A DNA stretch of 64,000 nt from Chaetoderma sp. LZ-2023a (GCA_034401795.1 CM067372.1:13216940-13280939); one strand, 5' to 3'. Shown: positions 52,378 through 63,558, numbered from the stretch's first letter. Notes: a model not told the origin generated them from the letters alone. Numbers and translations are program-made.

Positions 52378-55300
52378 TTAATGTCGCCACTTTCTTTTTA
52401 AAGATGTGTAATCTTCATCCTCGATACTGTCATCCTGGTCAGAATCAATATCACTGGATTCTAGTCCATCACCACTCACACCTCGAAACTCGGAAATCAC
52501 AGCTCTTTTGTGTCGAGATGATTTTCTACTACCCAATTTAAATGGAGTCGCAACATTTAATTTCACTTTTTTCTGCATCTGATCAGTTCGTCGAAGGATC
52601 GGTTGAGTTTTTTTCTTGCTATTCACAGAGTTTGTCAATGAATTAATTTGTTGGAGATCTCGACCATAGACCTGTGTAGCTAGAAACATCTGTGTACCCA
52701 ACTCTGGTGAAACAAAGTTTAGCATGTCCGAGGAACAAAGAACTATATTTTCATTTAACAGTAACTTTGGCATTAAAGTCAGTGATGACTGAGTCTGTCC
52801 TGGAGAAGAGATAACATTAACTTGATTTAATAATGGCACAGAAGGAATCGGATGTCCTACAGCTGAAATTGTCTCTCCTGTAGTTTGAGACATTGCTGTT
52901 GATGATGCAATTGTCTTTGGGACAGTTGAATTTGTAGATCTGCATAACGTCTGACTAACACTACATGTAGGTGCTGAACGCGTCTGGCATACAGTCAACT
53001 GGGTACCGGATTTATTACAATGTCTAATACGGGTATCAATTATAACTGCTGGTGGTAATTGCTTGGGCAATAAAAAACGTGGCTGTGGTTTACCATTTTT
53101 CGAAGAATGAACAACTGATGTTTGATTTAAGACAGCAAGCTGTGATAATAAAGTATTTGGTGATTGGCTATTTGCTGGTGGCTTCAATTGAGAAGAGGCA
53201 ACATTAACTGGATTTAATAGAGGTGCTGAAGGAATTGTCTGTCCTATTGTCGACAGACCCGCTGATGCAATTGTGATGGGTTGGTCTATTGTAGTTTGTG
53301 GTCCTGAAGATGCTGATGCTATTGTCTGTGGGAGAACAGGCATTACAGAGCCACTGTATAAAAGTTTAGCAGGAGTAGATCCTGAGGCTTTGACACATTT
53401 CAGATCTTGAGTACCAGCATGAGTGGATTGCGTAATAGTCTGAGAAACGTTTGAAAATAAAGTATTTAGTGATTGACTCTGAGCAGAAATAAGATTAACT
53501 GTATTTAATAGTGGTGCCGAAGGAATTGTCTGTCCTATAGTCGGCAGGCCCAGTGGTGCAATTGTGATGGGTTGCCCTATTGTAGTTGGCAGTCCTGGAA
53601 ATGATGCAATGGTCTGTGGGAGAGCCGGTATTGTGTTTGGGAGAGCTGGGATTGTGTGTGGGAGAGCTGGGATTGTGTGTGGGAGAGCTGTGGTTGTGTG
53701 TGGGAGAGCTGGGATTGTATGTGGGAGAGCTGGGATTGTGTGTGGGAGAGCTGGGGTTGTCTGTGGGAGAGCTGGGATTACAGAGCTGTATAACGGTTGA
53801 GCAATAATAGCTCCTGATCCTGTGATGCTCGTGCTATGTGGAGTCCCAGATTGAAGAGGTTGTGTAACAGAAGTAAAATCTGTCAATCCCTGTGGTAATT
53901 GGTTGGGCAATATAAAATATGGCAACTGATTAGCATTCTGTTGTGGGACTGAAGGACCAGCAGTAACATTATGCGAATGTAAATACTGAACTGGTGCTCC
54001 TGCTATTGGTAGTAGGCCTACATTTTGCATATGGCTAGATAAAGGTGAGCCAGTTGTACATTGCAAGGTGGGAGCAGAATTACATGTATTTAGCTGTACT
54101 GTATGAGTAACCATTGGTTGAATTAGAGTTGGTGTTACTAGAGTAGAAGTACCTCCCAAAGGTGAAGAAATGGCAGATCCGCAGACATGAGCTGTTGTGG
54201 TAGCTGTTGAAATCACTGCCCCATCTGACATTGCACTGATATTTCCATTATTGTCAACAAATGTAGTTACAGAACCTTGTGTAATCGTCTTTGATACTTT
54301 TGTTAATCCAATCCCTTCCTGAGATGTAAGACAATGTGCTGATTGGCTACTTCCAGAAATTGTATTATCGACACTGGTCGCCATTGGCTGTCCTATTACG
54401 GGTGAATTAAATATATTTCCAAATGTGCTGGAGTCTAAAGCAATACTACCTACAGGAATTGTATTATTTGTAGTATTGGTTGATATATTATTCACATTAC
54501 CAGAGATTTGCCGAGTGTTAGGATTAAGTGTTTCTGAAGCATTCTTAGGAGTGAGTACAGATCCAGCTATGTTTTGCTCCATGGTGATGGGTTTAATTTG
54601 AGCCAACTGCTGTTCTGTATTATTACCTCGAACTCGTACCAGTAAAGGTATTAATAAGTCTGACGCAGAAATAGATGGTTCTGTACACGATGATTTTAAA
54701 AGTTGCTTTCTAGCATGCTTGGTCCTTTGGGTAATTGAATTCTGCTTATTGATCAGTGCTGCGGGAGCGGGCTTCAGAGGTCTCAATTCCTTCCAAGAAT
54801 TAACAAGATATGACGTGTCTCTTTGCAGCTCTACAGGGAATACACTAGCCAGTGATCCCATCTTATCGGTGGATGAACTGATATTTTTACTATATACCAG
54901 CTGAGAGGCAACAGAGCTGGAAGACAAAAAACCTCTGCTTACAGAGTTAGATGAGGAAGGAACGGCTGTTATAGTATTGAAATGCGTCGATTCCAAACCA
55001 ACAGATTTGGTAATGGTTGTCAGTAGAATTTTTGCCGGAAATTTGGTCGTACCTGTAGATGCGATCGGTGTGTTTTCTGTAGTGGAAGTACTCGTGACAC
55101 TAGAGTGGTGTTCAATGAAGCTATGTTTGGTTTGTTTGTGTGATGACATACGAGGTCTTTCCGCACATGTTGTTTCATTATTATCATGTTCAAACACAGA
55201 TAAAGGTCTATTTTCCCGCACTGTGAGAGACACTTCATCTGTGTGTTCAGTCTTCATAGTAACAATTGGCTTCACATATTCAGATGGTCCATTATCCTGA

Positions 55301-56382
55301 TGAAGAGATTTAGGCTCTTCATTATCAATATCTGTGCTTACAGCTGCATAGTTTGTATCCCGCTGAGTTATGTCATTAGTATCAGTCAAACAGCCCATTC
55401 TCATTGCATGTATGTCCGAGTTAAGGAAATCAAAATCACTTAATTCCAGTTCAGTGTTGCTGTGAACTAACTCATCATCACTACTTGTATCCTGAGTATG
55501 GGCCACATCTTCACACTCCATGTCAAGACTACTATTTGAATCTTCATGTGCATCAGTACTAAGTACAGGGGATAATGGTCTTTTCTCAGGAATAAGAAGT
55601 ATATTGTCATCAATATTCTTTGTGACACTATACGCATTAGGAGAATGTTGAATTTTGTCAGACTGCTCATCAACAGGGCGAGCACTAGATGGGGATGCGA
55701 CATCATCATCATCGTCGTCTATTTCTATCACAGCGGATAATGTTTCTTTATCATCAATTATAACCACATCATTATCGATATGCTCAGGGATACCATCACT
55801 TTTAGGAACATGAAGAGAAACAGAAGACCTATCACAATGTTTGTCAGCTACTCTGGTACTAGAGAACATAGAAACATTATCCTCTATTTTTATCAGATTG
55901 GCATTATCAACATCATGTTCACGACTACTGACTCCCGGAGATAACGCGGCTTTATCATCATTAACACCCACATCATTATTAAGATTCTTGAGCTGTTCAT
56001 CCTGCACTCGGCTACTTGATGATGCTGAAACTTCATTCTCTAATTTTATCAACCTGTTATGGAAGCCATTCTCACTCTCCTTAATAAAGGCACATATTGC
56101 ATTATTTACAGGCACAGGAAGCTCGATGTTGCTATTTTTCTGAGCATTGCTAGTATTATTAATAGCATCCTTTACAGAAATATTTGATGACTCTACAAGT
56201 GGGTAGTCTGGTATTATTGGTATGGATGACTTATCATCAATTGGACGTGCCGCTGGAAATTTGTTATCTTCAGAAATGTACTTGCAATTCGTCACATGCA
56301 CAACAACCATGTCAACTTGTTGAAACCGTGCATGACATTGGTAGCAGCAAAACATAAGGTAGAAGCCACAATCTTCTGAAAA
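52378..56382 (-). CDS. Large 3' exon of an uncharacterised zinc-motif protein
   Basis: About 1,330 codons without a stop, the strongest host gene here. The minus strand shows a textbook acceptor just before it (TTTTCTGTTTGTTTTTCAG, then AAGATTGTGG), so the gene has earlier exons upstream that I could not find; the internal ATG at 56355 may not be the true start. Near the exon start CGFYLMFCCYQCHARF followed by HVTNC suggests a Cys/His zinc-binding motif. The next 350 residues are rich in Asp, Glu and Ser. The middle is rich in Ser, Thr, Gln, Pro and Ile, with a heptad repeat (IPALPHT). The C-terminus is basic then acidic (RKSSRHKRAVISEF, DIDSDQDDSIEDEDY). The composition resembles nuclear transcription regulators; I do not recognise the family and assign no function. 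Confidence 0.8.
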   Translation of the reverse strand, partial: FSEDCGFYLMFCCYQCHARFQQVDMVVVHVTNCKYISEDNKFPAARPIDDKSSIPIIPDYPLVESSNISVKDAINNTSNAQKNSNIELPVPVNNAICAFIKESENGFHNRLIKLENEVSASSSSRVQDEQLKNLNNDVGVNDDKAALSPGVSSREHDVDNANLIKIEDNVSMFSSTRVADKHCDRSSVSLHVPKSDGIPEHIDNDVVIIDDKETLSAVIEIDDDDDDVASPSSARPVDEQSDKIQHSPNAYSVTKNIDDNILLIPEKRPLSPVLSTDAHEDSNSSLDMECEDVAHTQDTSSDDELVHSNTELELSDFDFLNSDIHAMRMGCLTDTNDITQRDTNYAAVSTDIDNEEPKSLHQDNGPSEYVKPIVTMKTEHTDEVSLTVRENRPLSVFEHDNNETTCAERPRMSSHKQTKHSFIEHHSSVTSTSTTENTPIASTGTTKFPAKILLTTITKSVGLESTHFNTITAVPSSSNSVSRGFLSSSSVASQLVYSKNISSSTDKMGSLASVFPVELQRDTSYLVNSWKELRPLKPAPAALINKQNSITQRTKHARKQLLKSSCTEPSISASDLLIPLLVRVRGNNTEQQLAQIKPITMEQNIAGSVLTPKNASETLNPNTRQISGNVNNISTNTTNNTIPVGSIALDSSTFGNIFNSPVIGQPMATSVDNTISGSSQSAHCLTSQEGIGLTKVSKTITQGSVTTFVDNNGNISAMSDGAVISTATTTAHVCGSAISSPLGGTSTLVTPTLIQPMVTHTVQLNTCNSAPTLQCTTGSPLSSHMQNVGLLPIAGAPVQYLHSHNVTAGPSVPQQNANQLPYFILPNQLPQGLTDFTSVTQPLQSGTPHSTSITGSGAIIAQPLYSSVIPALPQTTPALPHTIPALPHTIPALPHTTTALPHTIPALPHTIPALPNTIPALPQTIASFPGLPTTIGQPITIAPLGLPTIGQTIPSAPLLNTVNLISAQSQSLNTLFSNVSQTITQSTHAGTQDLKCVKASGSTPAKLLYSGSVMPVLPQTIASASSGPQTTIDQPITIASAGLSTIGQTIPSAPLLNPVNVASSQLKPPANSQSPNTLLSQLAVLNQTSVVHSSKNGKPQPRFLLPKQLPPAVIIDTRIRHCNKSGTQLTVCQTRSAPTCSVSQTLCRSTNSTVPKTIASSTAMSQTTGETISAVGHPIPSVPLLNQVNVISSPGQTQSSLTLMPKLLLNENIVLCSSDMLNFVSPELGTQMFLATQVYGRDLQQINSLTNSVNSKKKTQPILRRTDQMQKKVKLNVATPFKLGSRKSSRHKRAVISEFRGVSGDGLESSDIDSDQDDSIEDEDYTSLKRKWRH
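53600..53790 (-). repeat. 21-bp coding minisatellite in the large exon
   Basis: About nine units of GTGTGGGAGAGCTGGGATT (plus strand) translate as the heptapeptide IPALPHT or TTALPHT on the minus strand. The unit length is a multiple of three, so copy changes keep the frame. Confidence 0.95.
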
Positions 56383-56475
56383 ACAAACAGAAAAACCTTG
56401 TTAGATGTTAGTTGAAAACTATAAAACAGTGTTTGTTTCAGAGATACAATTATTCGTGACAATACAGTATTTGGA
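56383..56475. other. Start of intron (splice acceptor side)
   Basis: Contains the polypyrimidine tract of the acceptor on the minus strand. No exon was found further upstream within the window. Confidence 0.5.
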
Positions 56476-56638
56476 ATTGACCGGGAATCAACCCCACAAC
56501 TGGTGGAAGCCGGAGTCATAGCCCACAAATACTTCCACCACACCTGTCATGCAATGTTGCTGTGGTGGAAGCATTTGCGGGCTATGATGTTTGGTGCTTC
56601 CGCTGGTTGTGGTTTCAATGCCTGATTGCTCGGTCAAT
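56476..56638. repeat. Foldback/MITE-like element in the intron
   Basis: Begins ATTGACCG and ends CGGTCAAT. The arms, each about 70-80 bp, pair through CCACAACTGGTGGAAGC / GCTTCCGCTGGTTGTGG and CATAGCCCACAAATACTTCC against GCATTTGCGGGCTATG. No coding capacity. Confidence 0.85.
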
Positions 56639-57284
56639 GTCTCAGAGGGGCCAGTATTCACTGAAAACACCTACAGTACGGACAGGGTTCAGAATAAGGC
56701 TCTTTTACATCTTTTGGTAGAAATCGGCTGGTGCTGTAAATTTGGAACCCTAGGTACACTATGATGCATGTACCGGTCTGGCCAATATGTTATATCAATT
56801 TATGTACATGTACATTGTTTGGCGGCGCAAGTACAATCATAATGTTAGATGCACTTTTTTCTTCACCTGAGCACAAGTCATAGTTAAGCCAGTGGTGTAG
56901 TAAGATGCTACAAGATGGCATATCCTGCATTTTAATGAGAAAGCCCCTTGTATTCTCCGTAATATTTTCTGTATATTTTAGATACACTTTTCATTGTTGG
57001 ATAGCAATAAGTGGAAATAATGCTAAGACAAAATTTATAAATGTCGAGATATTTTCTTGTGTATGCGCATAAATCTTGATATCATAACATGCAAACTGAC
57101 ATTAAACATATTCAAGAGTGAAAAAACAACCAACTTAATTCTATATTCACAACCCTTCAGTCGACATCAGGTGAATCGTGTTGCAATCCTGTATGGGCAC
57201 TTTTGCCCCCAACCTTCCAGCTAACTCTAACTGAGGATGGTCTGAGACTGGTTTCATCCTCCCCTGGGAGGGAGCCAGAGTCCA

Positions 57285-57315
<31 letters not shown>

Positions 57316-57590
57316 GTAACTCCTTAAAACTATATACTCTGAGATGCCATTTCCTACTTATTGATTGATTAAACAGCATCTTCATCCTGCTTTAAAATTC
57401 TAGATATTTTCATTTTCAGAGTATGTAGGAATATTGAGACATTAAGAAACCTAAACCTCACAATTGACCACCCAAGTGTATCCGCCCTTCCACTGTCATC
57501 TAGGCTCGATTTCAATCAAATTTGTTATGTGGGTGACCCACATGATTGGGGACTGCATTTGACATTTACATTAGGATTGGAGGTGGAGAT
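56639..57590. other. Intronic or intergenic sequence, C29 run
   Basis: No gene seen. A pure run of 29 C lies at 57285-57313 and is marked separately. Confidence 0.4.
57285..57313 (+). repeat. Homopolymer C29
   Basis: Twenty-nine consecutive C after TCCA. The true length is uncertain in any sequencing method. Confidence 0.95.
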
Positions 57591-57600
57591 TAGGGGCAGA

Positions 57601-57952
57601 ATGAAGGAAATTTCAATTTACCTTTCTCCGAGATCTAACAATACTTACCATTATATTACTCATAGATAACAACCTATCTGGATAGCTGGCTCTAGGAATC
57701 TAGATTTAGTAAGCTTTACCGGCTCCTGGAACCGAGTACCCAGTTCCCAACAACCGGGTACCCGTCTGCCAGAGACAATCATGTTGTTTGCATAGCTACC
57801 AAACAAGAGAATACCTATGCCTTGCCTCTGTGGGGCAGGGTGGCAGGGTCCGTAATATAATGGTAAGTATTGTTAGATCTCGGAGAAGGGAAATTGAAAT
57901 TTCCTTCATTCTCCTTCGATCAATACTTACCATTATATTACTCATTGATAAC
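57601..57952. repeat. Inverted and direct repeats at the DIRS 3' side
   Basis: Arm 57601-57659 and arm 57852-57909 are complementary over about 58 bp with very few mismatches (ATGAAGGAAATTTCAATTT ... ATATTAC). A direct copy of its inner end (CAATACTTACCATTATATTA, 57639-57670) recurs at 57921-57952. The arms contain GGTAAGTA on opposite strands. DIRS elements have complex inverted terminal and internal complementary repeats, which this may represent. Confidence 0.8.
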
Positions 57953-57959
57953 ACCAGAT

Positions 57960-58430
57960 TTAGACAGTAACCTGGTGGGAAGGGGCAAGCCATACAAAGC
58001 CTCTTTTGCCCCTGGAGAAAGAACTTAAGACTTAAACTCGACATACAGTGACCTAGAAGGACCAACAAGTTTGGGACCGAATCACATTCGCATCACTGCT
58101 CCCCCCTCCCAACCCTTTTCTCCTAAAAAAAGGGAGAGAACTCACGAACATGCATCTCGCCTGAAAACACAAATATGCAGAGGGTTAACTGCTCTTTGCA
58201 CATATAAGCCTGGGAATGAGCATGACTATATAACATGAATGACCATGATATAGAAACATAATACAAAAAACTGTCAAACTTGAATTACCTCATGAATATT
58301 GGATTCCAGACGTGGAGCCATCAACCAACACACTTTTGACCAGACGTGTCCCATACAGTTGAATTCCTCTCGCTGAAAGTTGTCAAAAGGGAAATGAACA
58401 GTGTGGCCACTAGACTATCATTTCAAAACA
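57960..58430. other. DIRS 3' untranslated region, no gene
   Basis: Between the recombinase and the inverted repeats, no coding frame is supported. Confidence 0.5.
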
Positions 58431-58439
58431 GCTAAAGCA

Positions 58440-59427
58440 AGTGGATTGGCGAAGTCTGACATGTCCCTCATATAGTAATCCGTGAAAGAAGACTCAACAG
58501 TGCCATTGTGCAACGGCCATGATGTCATCTAACGGGACACCATTGAATAGGGCGGTCGAGGCAGCTATTCGTCTAACAACGTGAGCCCTAGCACATTGCA
58601 CCTGGTGTCCAGTCGCAATCTCGTGGGTAGTCTGAATGCATTCGACCACCCAACGACAGATAGAATCGGTGGATGCAGCGCCATATGGCTTCTTATGGGA
58701 GATCCACAGATGTCTATCACTTGACCGTAGAGTCCGTCCATTTTTTGTACTTGGTCAAAGCACGGACTGGACACCAGGCACTGGGATCACGATCAAACCT
58801 TGTTAGCTTTGGTATAATGATTGGTTTGCCGGGATATTTCAAAAATTGATTCTTTGATATAAACTCTGCTCTTGGCAGCAATCGCAGACCCTCTCCGGAG
58901 ATAAATCGGCCCCTCTCTGCTGAAAGCGCATGGATCTCACTGCGCCTTCTCGCTGAGGAAGCTGCCAATAGAAAAACCGCCTTTTGAGTCAGATGCTTTA
59001 GACTAGATGAACCCAGAGGTTCGAAAGGGTGCGTGGCCAGTACATTAAGCACCAAAGATAAACTCCAGGCTGGATTGACTACCGGTTGTCTCGGTCGGAG
59101 ATTGCTCATTCCCTTCACCATCACATTCAACTGGGCCACCTCTGGACTATCCCTGTTGGCTAGACAAGGAATAACTGATGCCAAAGCTGACTTGTATCCA
59201 GCAATTGTGACAGGAGCTAGTCCTGTAAAGAACAGCTCACAGAGAAAGTCTGCTATTTGCTGAATAGTGGATTGAAAGGGATCAATATCCTTTCCTTCAC
59301 ACCACTCTGCAAATTTGTTAACCTTGTGGTTATATGACTTGAAGGTTGACCTCCTCACGGCTGCGATGAAACTTGCAGCCTGTTGAGAAAAGCCTTCCGA
59401 TGTGGAACGTTGTTTGATAACATCCAC
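58440..59427 (-). pseudogene. DIRS tyrosine recombinase
   Basis: Site-specific recombinase that inserts the circular DNA copy of DIRS elements. The open part (58717-59427, 236 codons) has an N-terminal SAM-like core (STFKSYNHKVNKFAEWC, IADFLCELFFTGLAPVTIAGY) and the first catalytic Arg in SARRRSEIHAL. A frameshift near 58740 leads to HLWISHKKPYGAASTDSIC, then ARAHVVRRIAAS (the HxxR box), a second shift near 58520 and FTDYYMRDMSD with the likely catalytic Tyr. Catalytic residues are thus all present but in three frames. Confidence 0.85.
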
Positions 59428-59578
59428 GCAGTCAATTCGAACATCTCGGCCCGCTCATGTCGGAAGCGACCCATGGCCTGGGAGATTATGTTCGGAATCT
59501 CGGGCAGCTGCACTGGATTGTCCACCAGCAGATCCAGAAGATCCGTGAACCACACCTTGCTGAGCCAAAATGGTGCTA

Positions 59579-60275
59579 TTAGCAGGACCAGGCACGGCTC
59601 CTCCATAATCTTAACCAAACCTTCGGCAGAAGAATGGTGGGTGGATACGCGTAAGCGTGCATCCCTCTCCAGCTTATCGCCAGAGAGTCTGTATCGACGG
59701 CATTTGGATCTGGAATCGGCGAGACATAAGTCATGATTTTGACATTTTCCATTGTGGTGAACAAGTCCACGCTTGGTTTGTCCCAATGCTCGAAGATCCT
59801 TTGTAGAACTGGATGGTTGAGAGACCATTCTGTTGGCAGAATCCTCTGTCTGCAAGACAAAGCATCCGCCAGAATGTTCAATCGCCCAGGAATGTGACCT
59901 GCTTTCAAAACAACCGAGTAATTCCTGCACCATTGAATCAAGTGCCACACCTTCATACACAGTGTGGGTGACCTGGTCCCGCCGTGGCAATTTATGTATG
60001 ATACTACTGTCGAATTGTCCGATTGTATCAATACCACCTTGCCCCTGACTTTTGCAAGAAACTTTTCCAATGCCAGTTCCACTGCCATCATTTCCAACAG
60101 ATTGATATGCAGCTGCCTCTCTTGGTCCATGTGCCCGAAACCTGGTGATCTCCCGGGCAGGCCCTCCACACCTCCAGCGATGCATCCATGCACATGGACA
60201 GCTGGCGGTGGGGTAGGTGAAGAGAAACTCCTACTAGGATATTCTGACGCTCCTTCCACCATACAAGATGCAATA
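59579..60275 (-). pseudogene. DIRS RNase H and downstream domain
   Basis: RNase H in an open frame: NLLEMMAVELALEKFL (Glu), VLIQSDNSTVVSYIN (Asp), then GHIPGRLNILADALSC (Asp), followed by TEWSLNHPVLQRIFEHWDKPSVDLFTT and AYAYPP, the usual DIRS arrangement. A frameshift near 59640 passes to LVKIMEEPCLVLLIAPFWLSKVWF in the neighbouring frame, ending near 59355 in front of the recombinase. RNase H would remove RNA from the hybrid during reverse transcription. Confidence 0.85.
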
Positions 60276-61030
60276 TTATTGGCTCCAAAACTGGTACCAG
60301 CTTTGACAGGGGTTCAGTTCTCTGTTTCCACAGACATCAGATAGAACTGGATAGGTCTTTGCATCAAAGCAGCGTACGGGATTACCTGCTCCATGGAGAC
60401 CATCATGCCCAGCATCTGAAGAAACCTCCTCGCCGGAATGTGGTTTCCCAATCAAAAGCCCTTGAGGATGGCTAACAGAGACACCACTCTGGGCTCTGTC
60501 GGGTAAACCCTGTCTTCCTCGAGATCGAATCGCATCCCCATATAAGCGAAGTGTTGAGTGGGCATCTACTCGGATTTCTCCCTGCTGCCTAGATCTGAAA
60601 GCAATTTCAGAGTCAGAGTAGTATCCAATCCTAACCTGGCTGGCGTGTCCGCCTTGATAAGTCAATCGTCTATGTAGGTGTGAAGCACCACATTCTCTCT
60701 TCTGAGAACCGCTGTCACTGCTAGGACCATTCTGGTGAAAACCCTTGGAGCTGTCGACAGGCCGAATGGGACGACTACAAACTCCCATACCTGATTCTGA
60801 AACGCGAATCTCAGAACCTGTGACAACCCCTGTTCATTGGAATGTGGAAATATGCATCTTTCAGATCGATCCATACACACCACATTCCTTTCCTCAATCC
60901 TGCCATTATCGATCTTGGAGTTTCCATCTGAAACCGAGGCGTATGGATAAACCAATTCAATGGCCTGAGATTGAGTACAGGTCTCCACCCCCCACCCCCC
61001 ATGCTCTTGGGGACAAGGAACATGTTTGAA
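60276..61030 (-). pseudogene. DIRS reverse transcriptase
   Basis: From the 5' side: MFLVPKSMGGGGWRPVLNL, NWFIHTPRFQMETPRSIM, CVWIDLKDAYFHIPM (motif A), a one-base shift near 60830, then LRFAFQNQVWEFVVVPFGLS, TAPRVFTRM and LHTYIDD (catalytic loop) directly followed by TGA at 60662-60664 where DIRS enzymes usually have Trp. Frame then continues as RFDLEEDRVYPTEP. The catalytic residues survive. Confidence 0.85.
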
Positions 61031-61709
61031 TAGAAACCTGGAGTGCTCTGGTTTGCTGGTTTTATTGCTCCCTTCAGTTCGTTTTGAATGGCTTCTAACT
61101 TGTCTGGCTCCCTTGGTACGGGAGTCGAGACAGGTGCCAGACAGATTTTGTGATGGGAAATCCCACCACTCTGGCATGTATCCCTGGGATATCCATCCCA
61201 GGACCATACTGTCTGACGTCACACCTTGCCAAGCCCAGACAAAAAGCATGAGCCTTCCACTCACTATAGGCGCATTGAAGCCTAATGCGTGTGTCTAGTT
61301 CGCGATCTGCTCCCCCACCCCCCTCTTAACGAGAGAGAACCATTTTGGTCTTGGCTTGACTGGTACCGCGGTTCCTGTCGCACAGGCGCGGTCCAGGCAG
61401 ATATGAAGGGAGCTACCATACCCTCAGGTATGATCCACTCCCTTCTTTCCACCCTTGGTGGCCTCACCCTTGCCCTGCCACTTCCCGCCTCTCAGGCGAT
61501 CAGGGCCATCACTGGGGTGGGCAGGAGCCTCCACAACCTTCCTCTCCTTCTTAGCCGCAGGCGGCTACGAAGGCCCAGCAATAGCAGAAGCTGGCTTGGC
61601 TTTCGTCTTGTTCTTATGCTTCTTCTGCTTCTTGGAGGCAGGTTAACCAGTTAACGGTTTAACAACAACCCCTAGTGCATGCGCCTGGCGCACTAGTTCC
61701 AGCTGAAGG
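61031..61709 (-). pseudogene. DIRS gag-RT spacer
   Basis: Minus-strand frames of about 60 codons (61282-61467) are open but without a recognised domain. It probably contains the end of gag or the start of the RT polyprotein, with frameshifts at C-rich tracts near 61310. Confidence 0.4.
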
Positions 61710-63174
61710 TTAACTGCTAAGCGACTGCGCTATGTTAGCAGTGTCCTCAAGGATGGCCTGCGCTTGGCCATTGAAGATGTTAGGGCTGTTCAGGGGCGTT
61801 CCAAGCAAACACTTCCTGACAGCCGTAGCCGGATGCATATGGTCAAGGACCATCTGCCTCCTGGACTTTGCAACACACGCTTGCTCCCTGGCCAAAGCGT
61901 TCATCGACAGCACCAGACCGTCGTTATCGCAAGACAGCGCCACAGGTGGCACAGGGTGACTGAAGCAAGCGATAGGAGTGATTAACAGCATTCATTGCTG
62001 CCCTCAATCCCTCATCACAAAGGGACAGGACTTCCTCATTGTGTGCTTGGGATTTGTCCACAAGCGCCTGAGCGGGCCCTCCCGCTCCAGCACTCTGGAC
62101 CCCAAGAACCCAATGGTCATCCTCAGTGACTGTTGATACAACACCATAGCGCTCATACTCCCCTCTGAGAATACGGCACCTTGCCCGCACCTCCCTAGAG
62201 GCTGCAGGGAGCTGGCGCTTGGTAAAGAGTTGCTTGCTATAATTAGCCTCGAGCAACTCCTTGAACCATGGATCCAGTCCAATGGACTGAATCTGAGCCA
62301 TGGGCAAGACCCCCTTCTGAATCGACGCAACCGATGGACGGGGGTGTGTCTTCTTCGGTCATGGCCGAGACCATGGCCGAGACCACGGCCGGGTCCACCC
62401 TGGCTAGCCAAGCCAGAGCCTTGGACCAGTCTGTCTCTGATGAAGACACCCCCGTGGACACATCACCCATTGATGATGTATTCACCGGTCTACCAGCAGC
62501 AGCCTCTCGGCTAGGAGCCACTGCTGGAAAGCCAGCACCACTGGTACCATACAGTTCTGCCACCAGCCCGTGAGACAAAGTGTTCCATGGAGTAGGCCCG
62601 CACAGAAAACCATGCCGTAGCGGTTATGGAACCGTGGCCATACACGGGCGCCAACGGGCCCCCCCCCTCCCCCCCGTGTGGCTGCTGGATCAGGCGAGAT
62701 AGGCGTGTACCAAGCCTGGCGAGCAACACCCGTCACTGTGTCGGTTGGTGGCAAACCAACCAGCACTGGATGGGGGCCCGGTACTGGTGTGGCCTAAACC
62801 ACGGGCAGAGAGGCTGCCCTGGCATGCGCCAAGCCAGGCAGATGGAGGGCGGTTCCGTCCAGAATGGAATCGACCTCCATGCACTCCACCCGCAGTATCT
62901 CAGGTTGCAACAACCTCTCCTCTTCGGCCTCCTCATCCTCAGACCCCGAAGGGTCATCACCGGATGAGGAAGCACTGGAACCGTCCTGGCAAATGGCTCC
63001 CATGCCCGATGGACCGGCTGCCACTACTGGACCACCAGGAAGGAGGTGGCCGCAGAGACAGTACCCGCCAGGCTGGAGCCCGACGGGATCACCAGGGAGC
63101 CATACGAGATGGCCCCCTCGGTAACCAGTCCAGAACCCTGTCCAAGGACAGGGTCTGTACCGGACATGGAGAGA
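61710..63174 (-). pseudogene. DIRS gag, central and C-terminal parts
   Basis: Gag structural protein in four overlapping pieces. In minus-strand order: an acidic segment (DPSGSEDEEAEEERLL and ECMEVDSI, about 63024-62794), ETDWSKALAWLARVDPAVV (62578-62243), DPWFKELLEANYSKQLF with SREVRARCRILRGEYERY (62307-61924), and SMNALAREQACVAKSRRQM with PLNSPNIF (61991-61710). Frameshifts separate each. Gag of DIRS elements packages the RNA. Confidence 0.65.
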
Positions 63175-63558
63175 TTACCCTACAGTCTTCGGGATCAGAG
63201 ACGACATCAGCGTGGGCAGGACGCTATGCATGAAGCCTTGCATAATGGGCCCAAACCACGCCAGAGGTGCCATCTCCGAACCCTCCAACTGCAGACGAGG
63301 AGCGGCTCCAGGGGCCAAAACGGATGCTCCCCGATTTACTTTCGCACCGCCTGACCCCGTGTCAGACCCAGCCAAGTCCTTCAGGGCAAGGAACTTGATT
63401 AACAACTCGATCGGCCACACTGAACAGCCATTACACCTATTATCAACATTACAAGCTGAACATCGAAAACAGACATGGTCTTTATAGGCGACCTTAACGA
63501 GTTTGTGACACTCTGAGCATGATGGCGGTGTAGGCTTGGCCTGAAAACAAGCACAAGC
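63175..63558 (-). pseudogene. DIRS gag N-terminus with Cys/His cluster
   Basis: The frame is open from a TAG at 63559 to a TAA at 63175 and begins with CSECHKLVKVAYKDHVC, CSACNVDNRCNGCSVW: a Cys/His-rich zinc module typical of DIRS gag N-termini. There is no ATG before the module. The minus strand reads TTGTGCTTGTTTTCAG just before codon GCC (63540), so a splice acceptor could supply the start from an upstream leader exon. Confidence 0.65.

Noticed and set aside
59355-60185. A 276-codon minus-strand frame as a separate protein
   Set aside because: Only its 3' part carries DIRS-like sequence; the 5' part is a shadow of the RNase H frame.
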